Source: Collybia mongolica (taxonomy: Eukaryota > Basidiomycota > Agaricomycetes > Agaricales > Clitocybaceae). From it: 64,000 nucleotides of DNA. The stretch lies in NCBI GenBank assembly GCA_013420905.1, contig JAAXNY010000012.1, forward strand, positions 248,001 to 312,000. The letters run 5' to 3'. Below the pieces are notes generated by a model. It was not told the origin of the DNA. It searched no databases and saw only the letters and a list, made by a program, of their open reading frames with translations. A program made the translations under genes and the position numbers. Of this stretch, positions 1 through 9,553 are shown piece after piece; position 1 is the stretch's first letter, and every line of letters starts with the position of its first letter.

Positions 1-36
1 CTAGCTCGAGAATTAGAGTGTACTTTGATCAGACGA

Positions 37-742
37 TTACAGGAGTACTCCGGTATCAGAGGGGTCCTCAACTCCGAGCGTTGATATAGAGCTATGCAAC
101 GAGCTTTGAGATAGACCTGGTGAGGGAAGAGGAGGCCTCGACGGATCAGCTGGGATATTGTGGAGCTGGGGATTATTTGTCGCCATATCGTCGAGGTTCT
201 GCATAAATCTGAAGAAAGTTACCAATCTAGGGCATAGAAGCGCACCTTCAATGTCCCCTCGTCGTAGCTAGGAGGTGGGTCAGGAAATTTCAGCAGACCA
301 GATGGCCTCTCTTTCAAGGACTTAATTTCATCCCGCAGGCGCTTGATGGTGTTCTCCAATCCCGACATTCCATCTTTCATCCGTGGAGCCTCGATTTTTT
401 CCCCTCCAGGACCCGTTTTGAATGGAAATGGGGAATCGCCTCTCGGTTCCTGCTGGATTTGCTTTTGCAGGTGCTCGATGAGCACGGTTTTCTCATGAAT
501 CGATTCGTACGCGTCTACGAGACGCTGGACCACGGCGTCGCGAGCATTCATCGCCTCAGTCACCTTGCGCCTTTCAGTTTGAATTTCTATGACCATATCG
601 ACGACGCGAAACGAATCCTGCGGGTAAGTATTAGGCATATGAAACGAGAAAGGTAGGATATATGCTCCACCGCCATTACTGTCGGTTCAACCTCCTTCTT
701 CAGCTGTAGGAGATCACTCAGGTCTGCATGCGTTATCGCCAT
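37..742 (-). CDS. Small coiled-coil hypothetical protein with PPPSY motif
   Basis: Three exons fit by eye: 671-742, 246-617 and 37-198, with introns 618-670 and 199-245 bounded by GT-AG. They join in frame into about 201 residues. The N-terminus reads MAITHADLSDLLQLKKEVEP. The middle exon is strongly heptad-like (charged E/K/R with spaced leucines), so a coiled coil is likely. A PPPSYDEG stretch precedes the last exon, and the C-terminus is Ser/Pro-rich. The PPxY-like motif could bind WW domains (inference). No enzymatic domain is recognised. The layout resembles the cytoplasmic tails of the membrane proteins at 4323-5838 and 6787-8192 (coiled coil followed by a Pro-Pro-x-Tyr-like motif), but no membrane helix is present here. 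The stop codon lies 37 bases inside the window, so the gene is complete. Confidence 0.6.
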
Positions 743-1102
743 AGGATTCGTATAATGGAAATACGACGATTTTTCAAGCACAAAGGAGTCAAGGCACAAC
801 CGCGGACTCGGAAGTTTAGGAGTGTGGGAATAATAATTTCACGTTTTCCGATAAGCGAAAGTCAAATATTCGCGTCCAACCCAAGGACTTGTCAAGGACA
901 ATTAGATATCATTCAAATCGAAGGGAGAATATAACTAGATGGGTATGGCTCCCTAATACAGAGTGTATAGTATGCCGAAGTTACAATGTGCAACAGGGTG
1001 GTGTGTACAGGATTCAAGAATAATTCAAGAGACTCACGAGCATCAAAAAAAGAGAAACAGGCCACGAAGCCTGAAGAACAAGATTCCAGCCAAGGCCCGC
1101 AT
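743..1102. other. Intergenic, nothing recognised
   Basis: This 360-base spacer lies between two minus-strand genes. It should hold the 3' UTR of the P450-like gene and the promoter of the coiled-coil gene. No repeat or RNA gene was seen. Confidence 0.5.
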
Positions 1103-2317
1103 TCAACGACGCACAATAGACCACCCCACCCACCCCTCCCGACCTCCAATTTGAGGTCCCCCCACCACCTGATAATCGGAACCATCCTGAACGCGATCCA
1201 GGATGGCCCCGACTATGATGGCTGCAGCCATCGGCGCCCAGGACGCGGCCACGCAGCGATGCCGCCCATACCCAAACACGAATGCCATAGCATTGACCTG
1301 ATCTTGCGAGAAGCCCGAGGCGTGATGTCGCGAGGGATTGAATTCAGCAGCATCTGTTCCCCAGATATTCGACCGTAGCACGGTTCCTATATCCGCACAT
1401 TCACGGATAAGGTAACCGAAAGATTCTGGGACAAGGTTTTGCAGACAGTGCGGTAAGACAGAGCTAAAGACGTTGATGAAGGCCGCGCGAATGATGTGTT
1501 TGGAAGGAGGGTAAAGTCTCATGGCTTCCGAAACCATCGCCTCGGCGCTAGGGCGAGACTTGTCCTCGAAAAGGCGGAACTGGGCTATTGTTGGATGACT
1601 GTGAAGGCTTTCAAAGGTTTCGCGCGACATACAGTCGTGATGGATGTGCGCGATCGTAGTGGCGACTACTCGCCAGAGCGTCTCCCAAACGGGAATCACA
1701 TAATCCAATGGGTTAGGGTAGGTGTCTTTATCAGTCATCAAACGACGTAAATGATGATTAAGAGAAGGGAGTAAATGGTCAGGAATGCGTTCGGGCTTCT
1801 TCGAGAGTGCCCATAGCTCTGTAATGAGAGCAGCAACTACCTGTATGTCGCCCGAATCCAGCTCGGCAACATCGACGTCAACGTCCAACAAGCCTACGAG
1901 CGCAACTCGTAGGGTAACGTCTTGGACGAAGACGTCGAAATTTGAAAGCGAGCTGGCAGGCAGAGCTGCATCTACAGCCCGCATAGCTACCTGTTGAAAA
2001 TGAGACCATCCGCGTTTTTCTGCAGCACGAAGGAGGTGCTTGGCGTGACCGACAAAGGTTGTATGGATATCCCGGTCAGGACTGACGAATGTATTGGTAA
2101 GGGCGAAGGCACGTATGAGCCGGGCATTTGGGGTGGCTCGAGATGTAAGCAGATCGTGGGGGGTTGTATTGGGAGGCTTGAACAGACGAATGATAGAAGT
2201 TGTGGTACTGTAAGTGATGGTTTTGCCACAACATGTGCGTCGTAATGAATAGAATGCAGCAAGTATAACAAGTATAGCAGTGAGGAGGATGGAGGCTAAA
2301 ATGCAAAGAGTGTTCAT
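1103..2317 (-). CDS. Cytochrome P450-like protein, short and atypical
   Basis: A 404-residue open frame. Residues about 3-22 form one hydrophobic N-terminal helix (membrane anchor). An ExxR-type segment reads EAMRLYPPSKHIIR. WGTDAAEFNPSRH matches the region before the haem loop, and FGYGRHRCVA carries the haem-ligand cysteine in the FxxGxxxC pattern. Odd points: the length is about 100 residues below a usual P450, and the expected I-helix AGx(D/E)T oxygen-activation motif is not visible (the region reads VWETLWRVVATTIAHIHHD). The segment after ExxR may contain a retained intron or a divergent loop. P450s are haem monooxygenases on the ER membrane; without the I-helix Thr this one may be a non-monooxygenase P450 or a decaying copy. 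No metabolic gene cluster surrounds it, so the substrate is unknown. Confidence 0.75.
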   Translation of the reverse strand: MNTLCILASILLTAILVILAAFYSLRRTCCGKTITYSTTTSIIRLFKPPNTTPHDLLTSRATPNARLIRAFALTNTFVSPDRDIHTTFVGHAKHLLRAAEKRGWSHFQQVAMRAVDAALPASSLSNFDVFVQDVTLRVALVGLLDVDVDVAELDSGDIQVVAALITELWALSKKPERIPDHLLPSLNHHLRRLMTDKDTYPNPLDYVIPVWETLWRVVATTIAHIHHDCMSRETFESLHSHPTIAQFRLFEDKSRPSAEAMVSEAMRLYPPSKHIIRAAFINVFSSVLPHCLQNLVPESFGYLIRECADIGTVLRSNIWGTDAAEFNPSRHHASGFSQDQVNAMAFVFGYGRHRCVAASWAPMAAAIIVGAILDRVQDGSDYQVVGGPQIGGREGWVGWSIVRR

Positions 2318-2357
2318 TTTGAAAGGCCACCGAGAGAACTAGGAAACTCGGACTGTT

Positions 2358-2366
2358 GTTTATATA
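2358..2366 (-). promoter_or_regulatory. TATA-like box of the P450-like gene
   Basis: The minus strand reads TATATAAAC-like sequence about 40-45 bases upstream of the ATG at 2317. The position and sequence suit a core promoter. This is inference from sequence only. Confidence 0.4.
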
Positions 2367-3536
2367 GGACCCACATACACCCATGTACAAATAGAAGAGC
2401 CATTCAGTTGTTGTGAGGCGGCGACTCCGTCAATCTATATCGGGAAAGGGTCAGCGCAGAACCCCATAAAACACGGTGCCAGAGCGGTGAATTCTTCAGC
2501 ACCTTGAGGGTCCTTCAATTGCTGCGCAAGGATTCTATTACAGCATCTATTACAGCCAAGTCGCAGAGGCAGTGAGTCAGAGTTTGATTCCTAAGGCGGG
2601 TCCTTAAAATAGCGTACTGACAGAGTCGCGGCTCTACAGACTTACCAGCCTGCATTTACCGCAATATACAGCACAGCTGGTACATTACTCAAATCTGACC
2701 TTTGTTATCACATCTTATATTTTGGGGAGTCATAAACAGCGGGACGCCGCTGCTGTAAGCATGCGTCTTGTGGGCACCACGAAGGCAGCAAGGAGGCAGT
2801 GCCAATTAATCCGCGGAATGCCAAAGAGGAAAATTCAAGGATGTCACGGTGACTCCAGAAACGTTATCGGGTGCTTTGGGTTAACATGCGTCTCTATCTT
2901 GTATCGATGCTATGCTCCGCAGCCTACAGCAGTCATTGTAGATGGGGATACGGGTTTTGTGGGGCCACGGCGTTTCTAAAGTTTACTTGACATCCTGCGG
3001 AGATCTTGGGCTCGAGAACAATCCACCCACATAAGGCTGCTCATCGAAACCTAAAAGATCAGAGAACAACATTGACGATCATGTCTATAATTGAAGCGTC
3101 GCAGATGGTTAGTAGCTGCGGGAAGACGGGAGCTACACCATTGACGTGGAATTCGAAGTTCTGTCTGGCAATACATTATTAAACATCATACGAAGGAATA
3201 GAAAGAGTGGCAAAGAAACGTCGTGTTCTTGGATCTGGGGTTGTGATGATCGAAGAAAGTTGCCTGGGAGTTATAATGCGATTATGAACGTGTCCTTCAT
3301 AACTGTGACTGCGGCAATGGTCGCGACCTAGCGGGAACAGGGCCATCAGGTAGGAGCGGTGGTTCACTGGAATCTGGTAAGTTTTATTTACGGCTGATAA
3401 CGTTCGAGGTTTCGATCATGACTGGGACTTATCATAACACCTAGCGAAAGAGATAGTTATTTAATTTAATTTAATTTAATATTCATTTCACCCCTTGCCT
3501 TCTCTCTCCCACCTAATCAGCTTTTACGGTAAACTC
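2367..3536. other. Long intergenic region, (TTTAA)n tract at 3463-3481
   Basis: About 1.2 kb without a convincing gene. A short TTTAA microsatellite sits just upstream of the next plus-strand gene. Short open frames here have no coding character. The tract is probably promoter DNA for the divergent neighbours. Confidence 0.45.
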
Positions 3537-4291
3537 ATGCCAGACTTGCCATCTCAGGGTCAGCGCCACGCCCATGCGCTATCCTCAAAACAGGAAAGAA
3601 AACTGGTCGACTTTTTAGACGAGAAATTCCTGCACCTCACTCGGGGATACAAAAAGCGGTTGGTTCGAAATTCGTCCTCACGATTATCCACGGTGACGTA
3701 TACTTTTGTACATGTGGTTCTGGGTGAAATTCGGTCCCCAGGTCGGAGCCTACAACCCACCTTCCGACGATTTCGCACTATCTAGACGATTCACGGCAAA
3801 TCTTGTCTCTGATTCTTCAAATTCCGCCCATAGATCCCTCGACGTCCCTCCGGACTGCATTTCTTCTCCGTCTCACCGGCGATGTCCTGAATTCCATTCC
3901 AGGTTACCCTGCGAGCCCTGAAGTGCTACCCGATGTCTTGGACTGGCTTGATGATCTAGATCAAGCCTGGCTGGCTGTGCTACAGTCGCAGGTCTGGGAT
4001 CCGCAGGAGGGAGCGGGAATTGATCTTCTTATAGACACTGAAGAGGCAGCTGATGGGAAGAAATCGTCGCCGCTTACTCAGACAGAGAGCACCAGGCTGC
4101 GTAGTCTGCTCGTAGGCGGTGTTGCAACCCTAGAGGAATGGTTAGAACGTTGTAACACAACGCAAGGCGAAGATGATAGTGTCGAGGGCATGTTGCAGCG
4201 CCTCGGACTGCAGGCTGGATTCGACGAACTATTTTCGAGGACACTAGATTTTCTAGGGGGGTTAGGAGGCATTATACTTGAACCGCTGTGA
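3537..4291 (+). CDS. Conserved-looking hypothetical protein, leucine-rich helical
   Basis: The start is the ATG at 3537 (MPDLPSQGQRHAHALSSK). A 44-base intron (3698-3741, donor GTATAC, acceptor CCCCAG) brings exon 1 into frame with the long 3' exon, giving about 237 residues. Exon 2 begins in a SEPTTHLPTISHYLDD context and continues with an IPPIDPSTSLRTAFLLRLTG segment, an acidic stretch (LDWLDDLDQAW) and a helical C-terminus (LEEWLERC). The composition is that of a folded, soluble helical protein, with no signal peptide or membrane segment. I do not recognise the family. It is convergent with the membrane-protein gene at 4323-5838, with only about 30 bases between the stop codons, so the two transcripts almost certainly overlap at their 3' ends. 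Confidence 0.6.
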
Positions 4292-4322
4292 CTCAATCGT
4301 ATTCAGAATGCCAGTATCATTT

Positions 4323-5838
4323 TCAACGAGGAGCTACAGACTGCCGTTGAGATACGTATCCTGGTGGTTGACCACCTATATCAAGGCCGCGAACCAGCTG
4401 CGATTCAAGCTCCGCGATCCTTTCGTTCATCGCTTCTGCCTGAGTTCTCAACCGTCGCGCATCCTCTTCGGAGTCGGCATCATTCTCAACATCTGGAGTG
4501 TCACCCTGCGGCGCTGGTGGTGTGGGCGGGGCTGGAGCACCTTCTAAGCCTGGTTGAAACTTACGCCCCTCTCTTGGTACCTCCGTCCCCTCTGGCGGCC
4601 ACTGTGGCACAGCTGCTGGAATTTTATGCCGTTCCCTTCGAACCCCCACCCCCTCCGACGGCCACTGCGGCACAGCTGCTTGGGTTTTATGCCGCTCCCT
4701 TGGCACCTCCGCCATCCCCGCTGGCGGCCACTGTGGAACAAGAGGTCTGTTTGTTGGTAGCACACCAAACTTGCTTGGCGGGGGAGAGTAGTTGCTTGGT
4801 ACTATAGCCACAGTAATGACGGCCAACTGACTTTTCTTATGCTGGCGACGACGACAGAATAGCAAGGCGATCACGAGGAGCAGGAGGAAGGAAACGCCTC
4901 CAATGACGCCTCCAATGATTGCATTTCGAGGGCTGGAAGGATTAGATGTTGCCGCCAAAGGGGTGGTCGTCGGTGGGATGCTCACTGCAGTGTTAGTTGA
5001 TGTTGCCGTAATTTTCGTAATTGTGTCATCAGAGGAAGTCGCGATCGCCGTCGTCGAAGATGGCAGGACCGTACTCGAATTGGTACTACTTTGCGTGATC
5101 GAAGTCGAAACTGAACTTGATTTGGATGTGGATGTGGTTGTTGTTAGGAGAATAGGAGAGGTACCCGGAGGCGCAGAGTTGCTCGACCTGGTGGTCGTAG
5201 CTTGGGTAAGGGGAACTTGACTCGTGCTTGCGGCGGTGGTCCGTGAACCCGAAGTAATAACCCTAGGCGAGATTTTAGACAGGCCTCAGCTATGCGAGAA
5301 TCAAAAATCACTCCTCACAATGTTGCCGTCGCTGGCTTATCATCGAAAATCCAGATATTTGAAATAGTATAAAGTATTTGCTTTAGGTCACTGCGGAGAT
5401 CGGAAGATTAAATTTCGGATCTAAAGGTATGACGAATGACATACGATGCATTGGCAGCGTGAATAAAGTAGGTATCACTAGAAAGCAACATTAACAGCCT
5501 TGAATTGGTTTCGAAATGCTGAAACCTCACGATTCAGGCCAGGGTCGCGGAGGAGCAAGACTGGTATAGACTTCACGATCTTTCACATCCACGTTCTCAA
5601 CGAGCGTGAAATTACTCGGCCCAACCATCGGCTCCGCTATGAACGTGAGCTTGCCCGACTCCCCATCATCGTCCAGATCCCATATGATGTGAAAAGGTTC
5701 GCCAAACGAAAACCGCCCGCCGGGTTTGTCTATCCCGTCATCAGTGACTGGAATGGGAATGTGTAGAGCCAAAGCCCATGTTTGTGCCACAAGAGCCAGG
5801 AAAGAACACCTGTTTAAGAACTTGTTTGTCAGGATCAT
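4323..5838 (-). CDS. Single-pass membrane protein, Ser/Thr-rich stalk, coiled-coil tail (paralogue A)
   Basis: This multi-exon gene begins with a signal peptide (MILTNKFLNRCSFLALVAQT..., cleavage near ALALHIP). An extracellular domain follows, with GRFSFGEPFHIIWDLDDDGE and a stretch that looks beta-rich. A long Ser/Thr-rich, probably O-glycosylated stalk is encoded around 4985-5260. The membrane helix reads AIIGGVIGGVSFLLLLVIAL and is followed by the basic stop-transfer CRRRQHKK. The cytoplasmic tail holds about three copies of a unit containing VPQWPP/SEG...RERHK (encoded at about 4560-4770), then a short coiled coil (RLRTQAEAMNERIAELESQL) and PPGYVS. The architecture resembles fungal cell-surface sensors of the Mid2/WSC kind, but no WSC cysteine pattern is seen. 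The function is inferred only. It pairs with paralogue B downstream. Confidence 0.65.
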
Positions 5839-6786
5839 TGAGAATCTTGACAACGAGGGTTTCGGCTTACCAGAACGCAAGCTTCGATACTACGCTAGAT
5901 CGGTTCAGAGGCGGCATGGTTCTAGGGTGGTCGGGGAGGGGGCGGCGATATCGTAGCTTGCTTTAAGAGACCACTTTCAACCATTGTTTGCGTCAGATTG
6001 ACTTGTCGCTTCGTGATAAGGGAATATGTATGGGGACAGAAGTATTGTTCTTCGAACGATCGATCATGCAGGGTCGCTGGTCAGTATACTTCAGGTTCAA
6101 AATCGCAAAAAAAAAACCTCACATCATTATGTTTTCCTTCCCCCTCCATACTTGCATGAAGGCCAACCCGATAAGATCGCACCAATGGTGTCACCACTAT
6201 CAACCTCCATCTCGATCTCAGAAAATTTCTCGCGTCTTGCGTCCTCCATGTCCCCAAGCCCACCGTCGGTTGTTTCAACGTTCGTTTCCACCACATGGTC
6301 TGATCAAAGCCTATTGAATTGACAAAATATCGGACAACTCGGGACTTCATAGCGTTTCACTGATCGCCCTTGCTGATATCCTTAATACTTCCTCAGCACC
6401 GCCCATACCAACCTTTTGGGTTAGCTTGTATGAAGGAACCCAAAGATTGTGACCACCCTCGAGGTGATGGGAATGGCGATTGGGAGCCAGGGATGTGATG
6501 GTGGTGTCGTGCCTGTTTATCCCGTTTTTGTGCTTCTCGACATGTTTTGGTGCATTGTAGTTAATTTTAGATAGGTCGAATCTCGAAGGGTTAAGGTGAT
6601 GGTTCTGATTTCGGAACATAGGTGATTCCAGCACAACATTTCTGCGACGTAGTGATGTGCTTCCTGGTCGAGCATGTCGAAGATAGATGAATGTAAGCGC
6701 CTTATAGGCGCCCATCGTCAGGTTCTGAGAGCTGTGAGATTCCATATGGAACCCATCCCGAGACGCTGGTTTCCTGAGAATCTGAG
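5839..6786. other. Intergenic between the two membrane-protein paralogues
   Basis: About 950 bases. No exon with convincing codon character was found, and the open frames here are short and low in complexity. The region probably holds the promoter of paralogue A and the 3' UTR of paralogue B. Confidence 0.45.
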
Positions 6787-8192
6787 TCACCGCGTTTGAT
6801 CGGCGACAGATGCATACTCAGGCGGTGGATGGGTGGGGATCCTGTCATCTCCCTCCAGCTCCTGCAGGGCCTCCTCAAGCTCTAGAATCCTCTCACTCAT
6901 CATCCCCACCTCGAACCTTAACCTCTGCGCATCGTTCTCGAAGCCGTCCCCAGTGATAGCCATATCGTCTGTCACACTCGGCTCGTGGACCGACCTGTGG
7001 CGGATGGTTTCAAGGTCGGACTGGAGCTGCTCCCGCTGTCGCTGGGCATGGGTCATTTCAAGTTCCAGCCGCTCTGTGCCACGTGTGATGTAGATCAGAC
7101 TGTGGTACTGTTACTAGATGGATAGAATACGTACCTCTTTTAGTCACTGGAACGGTACGTGTCTCGTCGTGAAGCATAGGGACAGCATTCAGGTCCAGCT
7201 TTTGGTGTCGTTTATGCAAGAATATGCATAATATTGCGAGAGCGAAAACGGCCAAGCCACCAACGACTCCCCCAATGATAGGTCCGATAGGTATAGTGTG
7301 CTTCCCGATTTCCTGAGGTTGCGAAGGTTCAGATGGTGTTTCAGTAGAAAACGTTGTTGGTGGTGAGGGGACTGCGGAAGGAGAGGTAATAGACCGTGTG
7401 GGGGCTTCGTTCGGTGCGAACGTGGATTGTGGTGATGGTGTCGGTGACAGAGATGGGGATGTGCCCGTGGTTGTCTCGTCGGCAGAGATTGTTGCGCTCT
7501 GGGAGGGCTGAGGATTTTGACTACTGGGGCCACCGTTAGCAGTTTGTTCAGTTGTAGTTCTGGACGGCGTAGAGGGTTCATTCCTTGAGTGTGATTAGTT
7601 CGTGGACGATGGGATATTTCAAGGAAATTTCACTTTGTGCTGGTGACAATGGAGTCTGAAAATACTCCGATACTAATCGAAGCATATGAATTTAATTGGT
7701 TTCTGTATAATACGTGCATGAGTAAAAGAACGATGTACAACGTTGGTTAGTGCGATACTTACGTGGGGTCAAGGGCTTCCAACATAAAAGCGACGCTGAA
7801 ATAATGGTTCGGTGCGAGGAAAACTCGCTGAAACCTAGTAATTTACCTTGGAAGTGATGATGAAGAGGTCTGGTCGATCTGGGCGGTCACCTTCTGATCA
7901 CTAAGTTTCACGCTGCCGACGAGGGTGACCCAATTTGACCCTTCGCTATCGACCGGTCTCGCTCTCAAGAGGAGACGATCACCAGTCTCATTACCGTCAA
8001 GTGTCCATGTTACACTGAATGGGTGGCCGAAAGCTAGCCTTGTAAAAGGTGGAAAAGGAACAGGGTAGTGAAGGTCAAGGGCATGCACAAATTGAACGAA
8101 GACCAAGATGTAAGCTCTACAATGTTGGTAAATTAGTAATTAGTGTTAACGGCGCTTGGTTGTGCTCACAATGGCCACATACTGTGCAACAT
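6787..8192 (-). CDS. Single-pass membrane protein, Ser/Thr-rich stalk, coiled-coil tail (paralogue B)
   Basis: A tiny first exon (8170-8192) splices to 8116 and gives a clean signal peptide, MLHSMWPLAYILVFVQFVHA, before LDLHYPVPFPP. The extracellular domain contains FGHPFSVTWTLDGNETGD, matching FGEPFHIIWDLDDDGESG of paralogue A. A Ser/Thr/Pro-rich region follows (about 7260-7580), then a Gly-rich membrane helix (IIGGVVGGLAVFALAILCIF) and a basic HKRHQK anchor. The cytoplasmic exon has a coiled coil (AQRLRFEVGMMSERILELEE) and ends with HPPPEYASVADQTR. The order of parts is the same as in paralogue A, so this is a tandem duplication. The tail lacks the VPQWP repeats of A. A role as a plasma-membrane sensor or adhesion protein is inference. 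Confidence 0.65.
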
Positions 8193-8847
8193 CCTGACAC
8201 AATGTTATTGAAGAGGAACTCAGCTAAGAAAGAGAGGGCGAGATAGAAAGCTCTTCAACCGATCAGAACATTCAGAACATGAATTATGGTCCTAGCCGAT
8301 GCGTTGCGGTTGGAAGCATTGGCTTCGATGTTTGACAGGACAACTGTGTTGCTCGGTGTTGAGTCAGGGTCCACAAAAGACCCTGATGGTTGACTTGTGT
8401 AGCGTTGTGAATCCCCATGTAGCAGTGCGTGGCGACTTAAGCATAGGCGCTGTAAACTCAGTTCATATTGTTTCAAGCTAGACCTCACATGCGAAATTGA
8501 AACACGAACGATGTAACCAGAAAGTTCGGGAGCTTCAATTGCACTGGTTTTAACCCGAAGCAAGTGCCAAGTGGCCATACCAAGAAACACATTGGAGTAT
8601 ACAATATCAGTACGGGCTCTTAGTAGAAGGTCGGACTGGGACAAGGTGCGGCGCCACCACATAGGTAAGCTACAATGTAGCATACCTATTCCCGCTACTT
8701 TGGTAGTGGGTTTTGGGATGGGTCGTCTGTTCGAGTACGAACTCACATTACCGCAGGTTACCCCTCGTTTTTGGATTTCTCACGGTTCGCATTATCGGAC
8801 ACCATTTCGAAAATTTGGTCACAAGTTAGTCACAGCTATAGATCAAA
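8193..8847. other. Intergenic, nothing recognised
   Basis: This spacer lies upstream of paralogue B. A minus-strand open frame of about 160 codons exists (8255-8746), but it lacks codon bias or any recognisable motif and is treated as chance. Confidence 0.4.
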
Positions 8848-8854
8848 GGTCAAC

Positions 8855-9098
8855 CTCAGTAAAAAATAAAGTCATGCATAGTCAGTGTAAACTCCGCAGT
8901 AATGACAAAGTCAACGAAAAGTCATACAAGAGTCAACAAAAATGGTAATTCAAATTTATGATTTTGTCAACTTTCAATGTGGATTCAGTCATTTGGGAGG
9001 AAATGAATGATTTTTGACTACTTTGGGCTGGCTCTTGACCATTACATTTGAGTGATGTCAAAACTTGTGACTACAGTTTGACATTATTTTTTACTGAG
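8855..9098. mobile_element. MITE, 244 bp, 7-bp target duplication GGTCAAC
   Basis: Terminal inverted repeats begin CTCAGTAAAAAATAA at the left and read TTATTTTTTACTGAG at the right. The element is flanked by GGTCAAC at 8848-8854 and 9099-9105. The interior is rich in GTCA/TGAC words and has no coding capacity. The ends match those of the 157-bp element at 61664-61820. The 7-bp duplication does not immediately fit Tc1 (TA), hAT (8) or CACTA (3), so the superfamily is left open. Confidence 0.75.
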
Positions 9099-9105
9099 GG
9101 TCAAC

Positions 9106-9551
9106 CCCTACAGCAGCCCCTCTGGAGCACGCTACCCCGCCATTGTGCGTTGGCTTCTAATAATTGCCACTACATCCTCGAGGGGAGAGTCGATTTGTCT
9201 AACTCGATCCCATCAAAAGAAGCGGGTGTCTTCCCTTCATTCATTTGAGCAGCCCCTTCTCTGTCAGGCCATGAATTTGGCTACATGTACCTTGCGCAAT
9301 GCCAATATATCCGAATAAATAATAAAACCCCAACCTACACCTACCTCAATTATATGTATCTTTTAAAAGTCCGATCATAGGCAGTTCAAACCTGACTTGT
9401 CTGAGTTCGGTCAGGTCATCTTGCACTGGATGTGATTAGCGGGTTTCTGGTGTGTACATCGTAAACATAGCTAGACTCCAATTCTGTAGATCAACAAGAT
9501 ATCATTCACTATAATTATGCTCGAGCAAGGCACAACAAGAAATTCAAGATG
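9106..9551. other. Intergenic, nothing recognised
   Basis: About 450 bases between the MITE and the Tc1 copy. A short open frame at 9048-9248 overlaps the MITE end and is not credible. Confidence 0.4.
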
Positions 9552-9553
9552 TA

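Noticed and set aside
6347..6790. 147-codon minus-strand open frame below paralogue B
   Set aside because: It begins at the end of the real gene and has low-complexity, His-rich content without motif support.
8255..8746. 164-codon minus-strand open frame upstream of membrane paralogue B
   Set aside because: No codon character, domain, splice context or start environment; typical of chance frames in this composition.
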